From Streptomyces cirratus (GTDB taxonomy: Bacteria; Actinomycetota; Actinomycetes; Streptomycetales; Streptomycetaceae): a stretch of DNA of 64,000 bases. Positions within the stretch are counted from its first letter, which is position 1. Each line of letters begins with the position of its first letter. The position numbers and the translations under genes are program-made. The notes below the pieces were generated by a model. It worked only from the letters and a program-made list of their open reading frames with translations, did no database searches and was not told the DNA's origin. The stretch lies in assembly GCF_014650775.1 (NCBI RefSeq), contig NZ_BMVP01000001.1, positions 434,001-498,000 of the forward strand, written 5' to 3'. Shown here piece after piece: positions 43,154 through 52,511 of this stretch.

Positions 43154-46100
43154 TCAGCAGAGGGCGGTGGCCTCCTCCAGGGAGAGGCCGCCGCCTTCGG
43201 CGCAAGCCGCCTCGAAAGCGGCGTCGCCCAAAGCCGCGCGCGCCCCTTCCTCGGCGCGGGCGGCGTCGGCGCGTTCGGTGGAGACCGGGAAGTGCCCGGG
43301 CGGCAGCAGGGCCCGGTACGCCCCGACCAGCCGGGCCGCGTCGTAGGAGCGCTCGGGGCCGCCGAGACCGACGAGCGAGACGGCCGCCGTGATCATGAAG
43401 ACGGCCGGCATCTGGGGCGCGACCATCGTGGCGAGCGGGTCCCGGGCAGCCGCCATGGCCTGCCGGTTCAACGCGAGCGCCTCGCGGTAGTTGCCCTCCT
43501 GGTTGTCGAGCCAGGCCAGCATCGCCAGCAGGAAGCAGTCGAAGATCGCGTACGCGCCGGTGGCGAACTCCTCGCGAAGCGAGTGGATCTGGGCGCGGGC
43601 CTGGGGGATGCGGCCGGTGCGGCCGTAGACGCCGGCGAGGAACATCCGGGCGGCCGGCATGGCCTCGTTGTTGAACTGCTGGACGAGCCCGATGAGCTCG
43701 TCGAGGATCGCCTCGGCCTCCTCCACCCGGCCGTTCTCGATGAGGGCCCCGGCCCGCCGCACCCGCAGGACGGTCACCTGCGCCTGGGCGCCGAGGCGCT
43801 CGGCGTAGGCGACGGCGGCCTGGAAGTCCTCTGCGGCCAGGGCGTATTCACCGCGCTTCTCCAGGGATTCGGCGCGGGCCGACAGGGCTTCGGCGCAGCC
43901 CCAGGCATCGCCGAGCTCCCGGAAGACGGCCAGGCTCTCCTCCGCGTCGCGGGCGGCGTCACCGCTCCAGCCGGCATGGTTGGCGAGGACGTTGGCGCGC
44001 AGTTGGAGGGCGCTGGCGTAGGCCCAGCGGTAGCCGAGTTCCCGCGAGGCGTCGACGGTCGCGTCGAGGATGCGCCGGAGCAGGCCGGTGTCTCCGTTGA
44101 TCATGATGGCGAAGATCCAGAAGACTCCGGGGAACTCGCAGGTCTGCGGGAGACCGGGCCGGTAGACCTGCACGATCGCTTCGACCTGTTCCCGTATCTC
44201 GGGACTGTTCCAGTCGGTGCTGGTCTGGTCGCGGGAGGCCATGCACATCATCCGCACGCCGCGCCAGGCCTCGGTGAGCAGTTCGCCCGTGTACGGCGGC
44301 GGGGAGTCGACGATCCGTTCCAGGACGGGTTCGGCGGGGACGAGGGGCGGGGCGAAGGGGTCGGGGCCGAGGGCGGCGGCGAGAGCGGACCAGTGGCGGC
44401 TCTCGGCGCGCAGGTCGTGCATGTGCCAGTACCAGCCGAGGGAGTGCACAAGGCACAGCACTTCGGCCACGTCCTTGGTGGCGACGGCGCGGCGCAGGGC
44501 GGTGCGGATGTTCTCGTACTCGACGGCCAGCCGCTCACCGGCCTCGCGCTGGCCGTGGCCGCGCAGCAGCGGCTCGGTGGTGCGGGCGAGTTCGCGGTAG
44601 TGGGTGAGGTGGCGGCGCTCGGTGGCGTCGCGGTCGCCGGGCGCTTCGTGGAGGCGCTCGGCGGCGTACTCGGCGACGGTTTCCAGCAGCCGGTAGCGCA
44701 TGTCGCCGCCGGGGCCCGGTGCCGCGACGACGAGGGACTTGTCCACGAGCGAGCCGAGCAGGATGAGCACATCGGCGCCGTCCCGCGCGACAGTGCCGTG
44801 CCGCGCGACAGTGCCGTCCCGCGCGGCGGAACCCTCGCCGCCGACGGCTCCGGCGCAGACGGCCTCGGCGGCGGCCAGGTCGCAGCCGCCCGCGAAGACG
44901 GACAGCCTTCGCAGCACGGCCCGTTCGGGTGCGTCGAGCAGGTCCCAGGACCAGTCCACGACGGCGCGCAGCGTCTGCTGGCGCGGCAGGACGGTACGGG
45001 AGCCGCTGGTGAGCAGGCGGAACCGGTCGTCCAGCCGGTCGGCGATCTGCCGGGCGGTCAGCAACCGCAGCCGGGCCGCGGCGAGTTCGATGGCGAGCGG
45101 CAGTCCGTCGAGGCGACGGCAGATCTCGGCGGCGGCCTCCGGGTCGTCCTCGGCGCGGAACCCGGGGCGGGCGGCGGCCCCCCGGTCGCCGAGGAGCCGT
45201 AGCGCGACCGGGTCGGGCAGCGGTTCCACCGGGCGCAGGGTCTCCCCCGGTACCCCGAGGGGTTCGCGGCTGGTGGCGAGGATGCGTACGCCGGGGCAGT
45301 GGGCGAGGAGTTCCTCGGCGAGGGCGGCGGCGGCCTTGACGACGTGCTCGCAGTTGTCCAGGAGCAGCAGGAGCCGCCGTCGCGCGCAGTGGTCGACGAG
45401 CCGTTCGAGGGGGTCGTCGCCGTTGCGGTCGGTCAGCGCCCGCAGTTCCTCGGCGGCGGCGCCGCGCAGCTTGGTCTCGCGGGCCCCGAGCGCGGTGAGG
45501 ACCGCCTCGGGCACGTCCTCGGGGTCGTCCACGGGTGCCAGCTCCACCAGCCACACCCCGTCGGGCAGGCCGTCGGGGGCCTGTGCCTCGGCGGCCTCCT
45601 GCGAGAGCCGGGTCTTGCCCGCCCCGCCGGGGCCGAGCAGCGTGACGAGGCGGGAGCGGCCCAGGTCGTCGCCGATGGCCCGGATGTCCTCCTCGCGGCC
45701 GACGAAGGTCGTGAGCCGCGCCCTCAGGTTGCCCCGGACCGACGACGGCTCGTGCGGCGCGGGAGCCGGCCCCGGTAGGGGGGCCGGCACCGGGGTCAGC
45801 AGCTCGGCGTGCAGGGCCCGCAGGGCGGGGCCCGGGTCGGCGCCCAGGCGGTCGGCGAGGTCCCGTCGGACCTGCTCGTAGGCGGCCAGCGCCTCCGCCG
45901 GCCGGCCCGCGTCGCGCAGGGCGCGGATCCGCAGCGCCTGCGACGGCTCGTCCAGCGGCTGCTCGGCGCACAGTGCGCCCAGCTCCGGCAGGACCCGCTC
46001 CGCCTGCCCCAGCGCGAGGGCCGCGGCCAGCCGGCCCCGGCGGGCGTCCGTCCGTACCGCCTCCCAGCGGGCGGACTCCGCCGCGGGATCGGGCAGGCAG

Positions 46101-46504
46101 GCCAGCGCCGGTCCGCGCCACAGCGCGAGGGCCTCGTCGTACAGGGCGGCGGCCCGGGCCGGGTCCGTCTCCGCCGCGGCGGCGCCGGAGCCGGCCAGCC
46201 GCTCGAAGCGGTACAGGTCGATGTCGTCCCGCTCGGCGGCCAGCAGGTAACCGCCCTCGGCGGACCGCACGGCCTCGTGCCCCAGCGCCCGCCGCAACCG
46301 TGCCACGAGCGCCTGGAGGGCGGCGACGGCGTCGGCCGGCGGGTCACCGTCCCAGACCTGGTCGACGAGCAGGTCCGCCGGCACGGTGCGGCCGGGCCGC
46401 AGCGCAAGCGCGGTCAGGAGGGCCCGCAGGCGGGCTCCGCGGACGGCGACGGGGGTCCCGTCGTCGCGGGTGGCCTGGGTGGTGCCGAGAATCGCGTAAC
46501 GCAC
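43154..46504 (-). CDS. AfsR/SARP-family regulator with ATPase and TPR-like domains
   Basis: 1116 aa. Winged-helix DNA-binding domain (1-90, RGARLRALLTALALRPGRTV), bacterial transcriptional activation domain (about 95-245), NB-ARC type ATPase (about 265-560) with Walker A LLGPGGAGKTR and Walker B RRLLLLLDNCEHV, then a long helical C-terminal half resembling TPRs. This is the layout of AfsR-like activators of secondary metabolism or morphological genes. Start GTG 46504, 6 nt after GACAAT (leaderless). A tandem 18-bp repeat inside the gene encodes ARDGTVARHGTVARDG, a small lineage-specific insertion. No biosynthetic cluster is adjacent. Confidence 0.92.
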   Translation of the reverse strand: MRYAILGTTQATRDDGTPVAVRGARLRALLTALALRPGRTVPADLLVDQVWDGDPPADAVAALQALVARLRRALGHEAVRSAEGGYLLAAERDDIDLYRFERLAGSGAAAAETDPARAAALYDEALALWRGPALACLPDPAAESARWEAVRTDARRGRLAAALALGQAERVLPELGALCAEQPLDEPSQALRIRALRDAGRPAEALAAYEQVRRDLADRLGADPGPALRALHAELLTPVPAPLPGPAPAPHEPSSVRGNLRARLTTFVGREEDIRAIGDDLGRSRLVTLLGPGGAGKTRLSQEAAEAQAPDGLPDGVWLVELAPVDDPEDVPEAVLTALGARETKLRGAAAEELRALTDRNGDDPLERLVDHCARRRLLLLLDNCEHVVKAAAALAEELLAHCPGVRILATSREPLGVPGETLRPVEPLPDPVALRLLGDRGAAARPGFRAEDDPEAAAEICRRLDGLPLAIELAAARLRLLTARQIADRLDDRFRLLTSGSRTVLPRQQTLRAVVDWSWDLLDAPERAVLRRLSVFAGGCDLAAAEAVCAGAVGGEGSAARDGTVARHGTVARDGADVLILLGSLVDKSLVVAAPGPGGDMRYRLLETVAEYAAERLHEAPGDRDATERRHLTHYRELARTTEPLLRGHGQREAGERLAVEYENIRTALRRAVATKDVAEVLCLVHSLGWYWHMHDLRAESRHWSALAAALGPDPFAPPLVPAEPVLERIVDSPPPYTGELLTEAWRGVRMMCMASRDQTSTDWNSPEIREQVEAIVQVYRPGLPQTCEFPGVFWIFAIMINGDTGLLRRILDATVDASRELGYRWAYASALQLRANVLANHAGWSGDAARDAEESLAVFRELGDAWGCAEALSARAESLEKRGEYALAAEDFQAAVAYAERLGAQAQVTVLRVRRAGALIENGRVEEAEAILDELIGLVQQFNNEAMPAARMFLAGVYGRTGRIPQARAQIHSLREEFATGAYAIFDCFLLAMLAWLDNQEGNYREALALNRQAMAAARDPLATMVAPQMPAVFMITAAVSLVGLGGPERSYDAARLVGAYRALLPPGHFPVSTERADAARAEEGARAALGDAAFEAACAEGGGLSLEEATALC
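44777..44830 (-). repeat. 18-bp tandem repeat inside the SARP gene
   Basis: GCCGTCCCGCGCGACAGT (44777-44794), GCCGTGCCGCGCGACAGT (44795-44812) and a third, partial copy (44813-44824 matches, then diverges). In frame, it adds six residues per unit to the protein (ARDGTV/ARHGTV). Confidence 0.85.
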
Positions 46505-46570
46505 CGGCCCATTGTCACTGCCCGGGCCCCCGGACCCGACCGATTTCCGGGCCGGGATAGGTTTCGCCGC

Positions 46571-47365
46571 ATGAGTCACCAGGGGAGCCGCTCCGAGCGG
46601 CGGGTCAGTTCCGTGTTTCTGGGCATCGTCGCCGTCATGGCGGTCACCGGCTGGGCCGTGTGGACCGGCTACGCGACGAGCCCCGGGCTCGCCGTGTTCC
46701 TCTTCGTGACGTCCGCGTGGGTGGTCTCCCTGTGCCTGCACGAGTACGCGCACGCCCGCACCGCGCTGCACGGCGGTGACATCTCGGTGGGGGCCAAGGG
46801 CTACCTGACGCTGAATCCGCTCAAGTACACGCACGCGCTCCTGAGCATCGTGCTGCCGGTGGTGTTCGTGATCCTGGGCGGTCTGGGCCTGCCCGGTGGC
46901 GCCGTGTACATCGAGCGGGACAGGATCCGCGGCCGCTGGAAGCACAGCCTCGTCTCGGCGGCGGGCCCGCTGACCAACGTACTGTTCGCGGCCGTGTGCA
47001 CGGCGCCGTTCTGGCTGCACGCCCTGGACGGCGTCCCCCTCGCCTTCCGCTTCGCGCTGGCCTTCCTCGCGCTGCTCCAGGTATCGGCGGCGATCTTGAA
47101 CTTCCTGCCGGTCCCGGGCCTGGACGGCTACGGGGTCATCGAGCCCTGGCTGTCCCACCGGGTGCGCCGCGAGGTGGCGCCGCTGGCCCCCTTCGCCCTG
47201 ATCGGCGTGTTCGCGCTGCTGTGGATCCCCGAGGTGAACGGGTTCTTCTTCGACCGGGTCACCGACGTCCTCGGCGCGCTGGGAGTGTCCGACCTGGAGA
47301 CGTACTGCGGCCACAGCCTCTACCGCTTCTGGCAGGAGACGGACGGCTACTGCACGCTCCCGTAG
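46571..47365 (+). CDS. M50-family site-2-type membrane metalloprotease
   Basis: 264 aa, about six transmembrane helices. Zinc motif HEYAH (HExxH) near residue 57 and the third ligand in LPVPGLDGYGV near 178 are both intact. No PDZ or CBS domain. It should cut membrane-embedded substrates, for example anti-sigma factors; target unknown. TAGGTT at 46558-46563 sits 7 nt before the ATG (leaderless). The promoter region of 66 bp is shared with the divergent SARP gene. Confidence 0.9.
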   Translation: MSHQGSRSERRVSSVFLGIVAVMAVTGWAVWTGYATSPGLAVFLFVTSAWVVSLCLHEYAHARTALHGGDISVGAKGYLTLNPLKYTHALLSIVLPVVFVILGGLGLPGGAVYIERDRIRGRWKHSLVSAAGPLTNVLFAAVCTAPFWLHALDGVPLAFRFALAFLALLQVSAAILNFLPVPGLDGYGVIEPWLSHRVRREVAPLAPFALIGVFALLWIPEVNGFFFDRVTDVLGALGVSDLETYCGHSLYRFWQETDGYCTLP

Positions 47366-47410
47366 CGCCGGGCCGTGCCGTGCCGTGCCGGTGCGATTAA
47401 AGTCCTGTCC

Positions 47411-48010
47411 ATGATCAATGGGGAGCAGGGGCCGTCGGAGCTGTCGACGCGGGACGCGGTGGAGCTTCGGGCCGCGGACGCGGACCGGGAGGCGGTGGCC
47501 GAGCAGCTGCGGGTCGCCGCCGGTGAGGGCCGGATCGGCCTCGGCGAGCTGGAGGAGCGGCTCGACCGGGCCTACGCCGCGAAGACGTACGGCGAACTCG
47601 ACGTGCTGGTGGCCGACTTGCCGCAGGGGCGGGGCGGCGGGGGGCGTCCCGGGACCGGCGCGGACACGCTCGTCCTCAAGACCGGCATGAGCAGCATCAA
47701 GCAGCAGGGCCGGTGGACGGTCCCGCGCAGGATCGTCGCCGAGTGCAAGATGCTGAGCATCGTGATCGACTTCACCGAGGCGATCTGTGTGCACGGTGAC
47801 GTCACCGTCGAGGCGCGTTGCGGATCGGGCAGCATCCAGTTGATCGTCCCGCAGGGCTGGGCGGTGCGGATCGACGGGTCGAGCACCAACACGGCTCACA
47901 TCGCCGACCAGGTCTCGGCGCCGGCGGACCCGGCCGCCCCGGTGCTCACGGTCGTCGGGCACCCGCGGACCGGCCGCATCAAGATCAAGCAGCCCCGCCG
48001 CAAGGGCTAG
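47411..48010 (+). CDS. DUF1707 and DUF2154-like protein
   Basis: 199 aa, soluble. N-terminal DUF1707 (about 13-66) with LRAADADREAVAEQLRVAAGEGRI and LDRAYAAKTYGELDVLVADLP, the pattern of the SHOCT-like actinobacterial domain, then a beta-rich C-terminal part (about 85-190) with MSSIKQQGRWTVPRRI and CGSGSIQLIVPQGWAVRIDG, as in cell-wall-active-antibiotic response proteins. Function unknown. TAAAGT at 47398-47403 is 7 nt before the ATG (leaderless). Confidence 0.88.
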   Translation: MINGEQGPSELSTRDAVELRAADADREAVAEQLRVAAGEGRIGLGELEERLDRAYAAKTYGELDVLVADLPQGRGGGGRPGTGADTLVLKTGMSSIKQQGRWTVPRRIVAECKMLSIVIDFTEAICVHGDVTVEARCGSGSIQLIVPQGWAVRIDGSSTNTAHIADQVSAPADPAAPVLTVVGHPRTGRIKIKQPRRKG

Positions 48011-48029
48011 CCGGCGTCCGGCGGGCCGG

Positions 48030-48203
48030 TCAGGCCCGCTTCTCCGCCTTGGCCTTGCGGACGTAGTACCAGGCCATGTTGGAGGTCAGACCGGCCAGCA
48101 GGACCCAGACGATCCCGAGGAAGCTGCCCTCCACGAAGGCGACCACGGCCGCGGCCACGGACAGGGCGCAGACGACAACGGCGAACACGGCAAGGCGGGG
48201 CAT
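48030..48203 (-). CDS. 57-aa one- or two-helix membrane peptide
   Basis: Short gene found by reading the minus strand between its larger neighbours. It encodes 57 residues: MPRLAVFAVVVCALSVAAAV as a first hydrophobic helix, a short FVEGSFLG turn, a second hydrophobic run FLGIVWVLLAGLTSNMAWYY, and a basic tail VRKAKAEKRA. GAGGAG lies 9 nt before the ATG and codon use is typical, so it is probably real. Both ends likely face the cytoplasm (positive-inside rule). Family not recognised. Confidence 0.7.
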   Translation of the reverse strand: MPRLAVFAVVVCALSVAAAVVAFVEGSFLGIVWVLLAGLTSNMAWYYVRKAKAEKRA

Positions 48204-48309
48204 TCGGCAGAGCTCCTCGGCGGCACAGAAGGGGTCGAGCCCCTCCAGTGTCCCCCATCCCCACCCCCCGGCCGCCCGGCGGACCCGGCGGCCTGCCGGG
48301 CCGGGGCGG

Positions 48310-49014
48310 TCAGACGTCCGTGATGCGCAGGGCCGCGTGGGACTTGTAGCGGCGGTTCGTGGAGATGAGGTTGGCGACCAGGGCTTCGACCTGGTGGGCG
48401 TTGCGCAGGCGGCCCGCGAAGACGCCGCGCATGCCCGGGACGCGGGCCGTGAGGGCCTGGACCAGGTCGGTGTCGGCGCGGGACTCGCCGAGGACCATCA
48501 CGTCGGTGTCGATCTCCTCGACCGACTCGTCCTGGAGCAGCACCGCCGAGAGGTGGTGGAAGGCCGCCGTGACCCGGGAGTCGGGGAGCAGGGCTGCGGC
48601 CTGCTGGGCGGCGCTGCCCTCGGGGACCTCCAGGGCGTACGCGCCCTGCTTGTCGAAGCCGAGCGGGTTGACGCAGTCCACCACGAGCTTGCCCGCGAGG
48701 TCCTCGCGCAGCGCTTCGAGGGTCTTCGCGTGGCCTTCCCACGGCACCGCGATGATCACGATGTCACTGCGCCGCGCGCATTCGGCGTTGTCCGCGCCCT
48801 CCACGCCCAGGCCCAGTTCCGCTGCGGCGGCCCGCGCCCGGTCGGCGGCGCGGGAGCCGATGATCACCTTCTGGCCGGCCCGGGCGAAGCGGTACGCCAG
48901 GCCGCGACCCTGGTCGCCGGTGCCGCCGAGGACGCCGACGACGAGGCCCGAGACGTCCGGCAGGTCCCAGGGGTCCTTGGCCGGCGGCTTCTGCGTGCTG
49001 TCTGAGGAAGTCAT
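48310..49014 (-). CDS. npdG: F420H2:NADP oxidoreductase (NADPH-dependent F420 reductase)
   Basis: 234 aa. N-terminal Rossmann motif GVLGGTGDQGRGLAYRFA followed by IIGSR (NADP phosphate binding), VIIAVPWEGH and VVDCVNPL. It shuttles hydride between NADPH and coenzyme F420, feeding F420-dependent enzymes common in Streptomyces. Start ATG 49014 lies 7 nt after TACCTT (49027-49022), so the mRNA looks leaderless; an open frame upstream has no start signal. Confidence 0.92.
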   Translation of the reverse strand: MTSSDSTQKPPAKDPWDLPDVSGLVVGVLGGTGDQGRGLAYRFARAGQKVIIGSRAADRARAAAAELGLGVEGADNAECARRSDIVIIAVPWEGHAKTLEALREDLAGKLVVDCVNPLGFDKQGAYALEVPEGSAAQQAAALLPDSRVTAAFHHLSAVLLQDESVEEIDTDVMVLGESRADTDLVQALTARVPGMRGVFAGRLRNAHQVEALVANLISTNRRYKSHAALRITDV

Positions 49015-49116
49015 GGGGGCAAAGGTACTGCCGAGTACCGTCGTCCCCCATACCCGTCGGGAGGCATCCCCGGCAAGTGCCCGCCGTGCGGGCTCCGTCT
49101 GCGGCAGGATGCCGCC

Positions 49117-49725
49117 ATGGACGCCGTGAGGGTCGCGCTGCTGCGCGAGGTGCTCGCCGGTACGCAGTGGCCCGGGGCCGCGCGCCGGTTCGCCGGTTCG
49201 CTGCGGCGCTCGGTCGTGCCCGCCGGCGGGCACCTGCTGCTAGTGGGCACCGAGCGGTACGAGCCCTGGCACCTGGCCGCCCATCTGGTGGACGAGGCCG
49301 CCTGGTCGGGGCTGCCCGAGCTGGCGCCGACCCTGGTGCGCCACCGGGTGCGGCCGGGTGAGCCCCCGCACCTGTCGGTGGGGCTGAGCCGGCTGGAGGC
49401 GGCCCGGCGCGGGCACACCCTGCTGGTGGTGGCCCCGGAACAGCCGGGCGCGGGTCTGCTGGAGCGCGTCCACGACGCCCGCCGGGCGGGGGCGACCGTA
49501 CTGTCCCTGGACGGCGGGGACCCCGACCTGGGCACGCTGGCCCACGAGGCGCTGTCGGTCCCGGACGCCACCGCCGAGCTGGACCTGGACACCGTGCAGC
49601 ACCTGGTGAGCGCGGCGGCCGGGGAGAACAGCCTGCCCGGGCCGCGCGGCGGCCCGCGCCGGCTGCGGGACCGGCTGGCGCGGCTGGCCGACCAGCTCAC
49701 CGCGCCGCCACCCAGCCGCTGGTAG
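49117..49725 (+). CDS. Conserved hypothetical protein, SIS-like half
   Basis: 202 aa, soluble. Residues about 95-155 (GHTLLVVAPEQPG, DARRAGATVLSLDGGDPDLGTLAHEALSVP) resemble the sugar-isomerase (SIS) fold of phosphosugar-binding proteins, but the rest is not recognised. The end is basic and Arg/Leu-rich, possibly a coiled coil. CAGGAT at 49105-49110 is 6 nt before the ATG. It is divergent from the F420 reductase. Confidence 0.7.
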   Translation: MDAVRVALLREVLAGTQWPGAARRFAGSLRRSVVPAGGHLLLVGTERYEPWHLAAHLVDEAAWSGLPELAPTLVRHRVRPGEPPHLSVGLSRLEAARRGHTLLVVAPEQPGAGLLERVHDARRAGATVLSLDGGDPDLGTLAHEALSVPDATAELDLDTVQHLVSAAAGENSLPGPRGGPRRLRDRLARLADQLTAPPPSRW

Positions 49726-49749
49726 GCGGGGGAACCGGAACCATCGGAA

Positions 49750-49998
49750 CTAGGGAGAGGGCGTGCTCCCGTCCGCCTCGCCGTTCTCGCCGGTCTTGTC
49801 GTTCCACTTGGGGTCGTTCTGCCACTCCAGGTTCCGCTCCTCGGCGGTCTCCATGGCGTGGGCCGCCTCCTCGGGGCTGGAGTACGGGCCGAACCGGTCC
49901 TTGGCCGGGCACTCCGGGCCTTCCTCGACCTTGTGGTGGACCAGGCAGTAGTACCACTCGCCCGGTTTGCCCGTCTGGCGCTTCTTGAACAGGGCCAT
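49750..49998 (-). CDS. Small conserved hypothetical protein
   Basis: 82 aa, hydrophilic. [46 protein letters not shown] shows a compact domain with two cysteines and two histidines (possible metal site), followed by an acidic tail. ATG 49998 has GAGGAG about 10 nt upstream; an upstream in-frame ATG at 50046 is less likely. It is divergent from map. Function unknown; relatives occur beside map in Streptomyces as far as I recall. Confidence 0.75.
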   Translation of the reverse strand: MALFKKRQTGKPGEWYYCLVHHKVEEGPECPAKDRFGPYSSPEEAAHAMETAEERNLEWQNDPKWNDKTGENGEADGSTPSP

Positions 49999-50079
49999 CG
50001 TCCGCCGGCTCCTCTCGTTGCGGCTCTCGCCGCTCTCTGCCGCCATGCTGCCCCATCACCGCTGGATACACTCGCTTGC

Positions 50080-50937
50080 ATGTCTGGCCAGTCGCTGCTC
50101 GTTCCCGGCGAGCTCTCCCCCGCCCGTTCCGTTCCCGGCAACATCCGCCGGCCCGAGTACGTGGGCAAGCCCGGTCCCACGCCCTACACCGGACCGGAGG
50201 TGCAGACGCCCGAGACCATCGAGGCGATGCGCATCGCCGGCCGGATCGCCGCCCGGGCGATGGAAGAGGCCGCCAAGCACATCGCGCCGGGTGTGACCAC
50301 CGACGAGCTGGACCGGGTCGCGCACGAGTTCATGTGCGACCACGGCGCCTACCCCTCGACGCTCGGCTACCGCGGCTTCCCGAAGTCCCTGTGCGCCTCG
50401 GTCAACGAGGTCATCTGTCACGGGATCCCGGATTCGACCGTCCTGCAGGACGGCGACATCGTGAACCTCGACGTGACCGCGTACATCGGCGGCGTGCACG
50501 GCGACAACAACGCCACCTACCTGTGCGGTGAGGTGGACGAGGAGTCGCGGCTGCTGGTGGAGCGCACCCGCGAGTCCCTGAACCGGGCCATCAAGGCGGT
50601 CAAGCCGGGCCGCCAGATCAATGTGATCGGCCGGGTCATCGAGTCGTACGCGAAGCGTTTCGGCTACGGCGTGGTCCGGGACTTCACGGGACACGGCATC
50701 AGCACGGCGTTCCACTCGGGTCTGATCATCCCGCACTACGACAGCCCGCACGCGACCACCGTCATCGAGCCCGGCATGACCTTCACCATCGAGCCGATGC
50801 TGACGCTGGGGACGCACGAGTACGACATGTGGGACGACGGCTGGACGGTCGTCACCAAGGACCGCAAGCGCACCGCGCAGTTCGAGCACACGCTGGTCGT
50901 GACCGACTCCGGGGCGGAGATCCTGACGCTGCCGTAG
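50080..50937 (+). CDS. map: Type I methionine aminopeptidase
   Basis: 285 aa. The five metal ligands are visible: Asp in NLDVTAY, Asp in HGDNNATY, His in FTGHGIS, Glu in IEPML and Glu in FEHTL. About 40 extra N-terminal residues ([18 protein letters not shown]) are the SH3-ligand-like extension of actinobacterial MetAPs. Removes initiator methionine in the cytoplasm. ATG 50080 is 7 nt after TACACT (50067-50072), suggesting a leaderless mRNA. Confidence 0.95.
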   Translation: MSGQSLLVPGELSPARSVPGNIRRPEYVGKPGPTPYTGPEVQTPETIEAMRIAGRIAARAMEEAAKHIAPGVTTDELDRVAHEFMCDHGAYPSTLGYRGFPKSLCASVNEVICHGIPDSTVLQDGDIVNLDVTAYIGGVHGDNNATYLCGEVDEESRLLVERTRESLNRAIKAVKPGRQINVIGRVIESYAKRFGYGVVRDFTGHGISTAFHSGLIIPHYDSPHATTVIEPGMTFTIEPMLTLGTHEYDMWDDGWTVVTKDRKRTAQFEHTLVVTDSGAEILTLP

Positions 50938-51094
50938 CGGTGGCGCCGGCGCCGGCGTCGGCGTCGGCGGAGGAGGTTTTGCCGACACGGCGTCGGGAAG
51001 ACTGGCGGGGAGAAGCGGGTGGGGCGGCGTGCCGTCGCGCACGCCCGCGCCTCCTGCCGCTCGCCCCCCCTACGCGAACCCCCGGAGGTCCGCC

Positions 51095-51742
51095 TTGGAC
51101 GCCTTCTCCACGGCCATCCGTGTCGCCTCGCACGAGCAGCACACCGAGGCCGAGACCTCGACGTTCATGAGCGACCTGCTGGGCGGCCGGCTCGGCGTGG
51201 CCGCGTACGCGCGCTACACCGAGCAGCTGTGGTTCGTGTACCGGGCGCTGGAGGACGCCGCCGAGGCGCTCCGGGGCGACCCGGTCGCCGGGCCGTTCAT
51301 CCGGCCCGAACTGATGCGGGTCGCGCAGATCGAGCGGGACCTGGCGCACCTGCGCGGCCCGGGGTGGCGCGAGAGCCTCGCCGCCCTGCCCGCGACGCGG
51401 GCGTACGCGGACCGGGTCGCGCGGTGCGCGGCGACCTGGCCCGGCGGGTACGTCGCCCACCACTACACCCGCTACCTGGGCGACCTGTCGGGCGGCCAGA
51501 TCATCCGGGACAAGGCGGAGCGGACCTGGGGCTTCGAGCGCAGGGGCGACGGCGTGCGGTTCTACGTCTTCGCGGACATCGCCAACCCGGCGGCGTTCAA
51601 GCGGGGTTACCGGGAGCTGCTCGACGCGATCGCCGCGGACGACCTGGAGAAGCAGCGCATCATCGACGAGTGCAAGCTCGCGTTCGACCTCAACGGCGCG
51701 GTCTTCCGCGAGCTGGGGGAACAGTTCCCCTTGACCGCGTAG
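51095..51742 (+). CDS. Heme oxygenase (biliverdin-producing)
   Basis: 215 aa. Proximal heme ligand His in ASHEQHTEAE near residue 10-12, distal helix GDLSGGQIIRDKAE near 133-146. It opens heme to biliverdin, CO and iron. TTG start at 51095 chosen because GGAGG (51084-51088) precedes it at 6 nt and the product then aligns with known Streptomyces enzymes; an open frame upstream lacks a start signal. It lies 1 kb from efeOBU, which supports a role in iron recovery from heme. Confidence 0.93.
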   Translation: MDAFSTAIRVASHEQHTEAETSTFMSDLLGGRLGVAAYARYTEQLWFVYRALEDAAEALRGDPVAGPFIRPELMRVAQIERDLAHLRGPGWRESLAALPATRAYADRVARCAATWPGGYVAHHYTRYLGDLSGGQIIRDKAERTWGFERRGDGVRFYVFADIANPAAFKRGYRELLDAIAADDLEKQRIIDECKLAFDLNGAVFRELGEQFPLTA

Positions 51743-51851
51743 GCCCTGACCGGACACTTCACCCGCCGCCCCGGCCCGCGGTTCCGGCCCGGGCTCAGGT
51801 CCGCAGTCCAGGCCCGGGCTCAGGCCCGCGCTCGGGGTGCGGGCCGGGGGG

Positions 51852-52511
51852 TCAGGGGTGCCGGGGGGCGAAGCGGACGCGGCCGCCGAGTTCGACCGTG
51901 CCGTCCGGGGCCGGGGCGGTGAGGATCTGGGAGCCCGCGCCCTGGGTGATGTTCAGGGCCCGGTTCAGCTCGGCCGTCAGCAGGATCGCCGCCGAGCCGG
52001 TGGCCTCGTCCTCGGCGATCACCCCGTCCGGGCGGCGCGGGAAGCCCCGGGCCCGGATCCGTCCGGCGGCCTCGTCCTCCCAGGCCCACGCGTACAGCCA
52101 GCCCTCCCCGGGCGGCGGGGCGGGCAGCGCGTCCACCTCCGCGGCGCTCGCGTACTGCTCGGTCCGCTTCCCCTCGACCCATTCGGGGCGGGCCGTGATC
52201 CAGGTGAACTCCCCGTCGTCGCGCGCCCAAACCGAGCCGGCCGGCGGCTGGAGTTCCTCGATGTCGAGCAGCCAGGCGACCCCGACCAGCGGGTGGCCCG
52301 CGAAGGCCATCCGGGTGCCCGGGGTGCGGATGTCGACGATCCCGCGTTCGGGGTCGTCGACGAAGACCGTTTCGCTGTACCCGAGCTCCGCCGCCAGGGC
52401 CTGCCGGGAGGCGTCGTCGGGGCAGGTGCGGCCGTCGCGCACGACTGCGAGCAGGTTGCCGTGACGGCCGTCGCCCGCACAGAAGACGGAGAGCACGTCG
52501 AGATCATTCAC
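51852..52511 (-). CDS. PhzF-family isomerase-like protein (short form)
   Basis: 219 aa. PhzF fold elements: GDGRHGNLLAVV, LGYSETVFVD (Glu at the isomerase site), FAGHPLVGVAWLL and DEATGSAA. It is about 60-70 residues shorter than PhzF proteins (280-290), which removes part of the linker and second-domain strands but keeps both motifs. Activity unknown; no phenazine genes nearby. GTG 52511 is taken as start; a TTG at 52523 would add four residues. Confidence 0.82.
   Translation of the reverse strand: MNDLDVLSVFCAGDGRHGNLLAVVRDGRTCPDDASRQALAAELGYSETVFVDDPERGIVDIRTPGTRMAFAGHPLVGVAWLLDIEELQPPAGSVWARDDGEFTWITARPEWVEGKRTEQYASAAEVDALPAPPPGEGWLYAWAWEDEAAGRIRARGFPRRPDGVIAEDEATGSAAILLTAELNRALNITQGAGSQILTAPAPDGTVELGGRVRFAPRHP

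Noticed and set aside
43154..47962. 1602-aa frame extending the SARP upstream to 47962
   Set aside because: The extra part is antisense to the M50 protease and DUF1707 genes. The SARP domain begins at GTG 46504, which has a -10 box 6 nt before it.
51852..52511. PhzF as evidence for a phenazine cluster
   Set aside because: No other phz genes in the window; PhzF relatives are widespread and of varied function.
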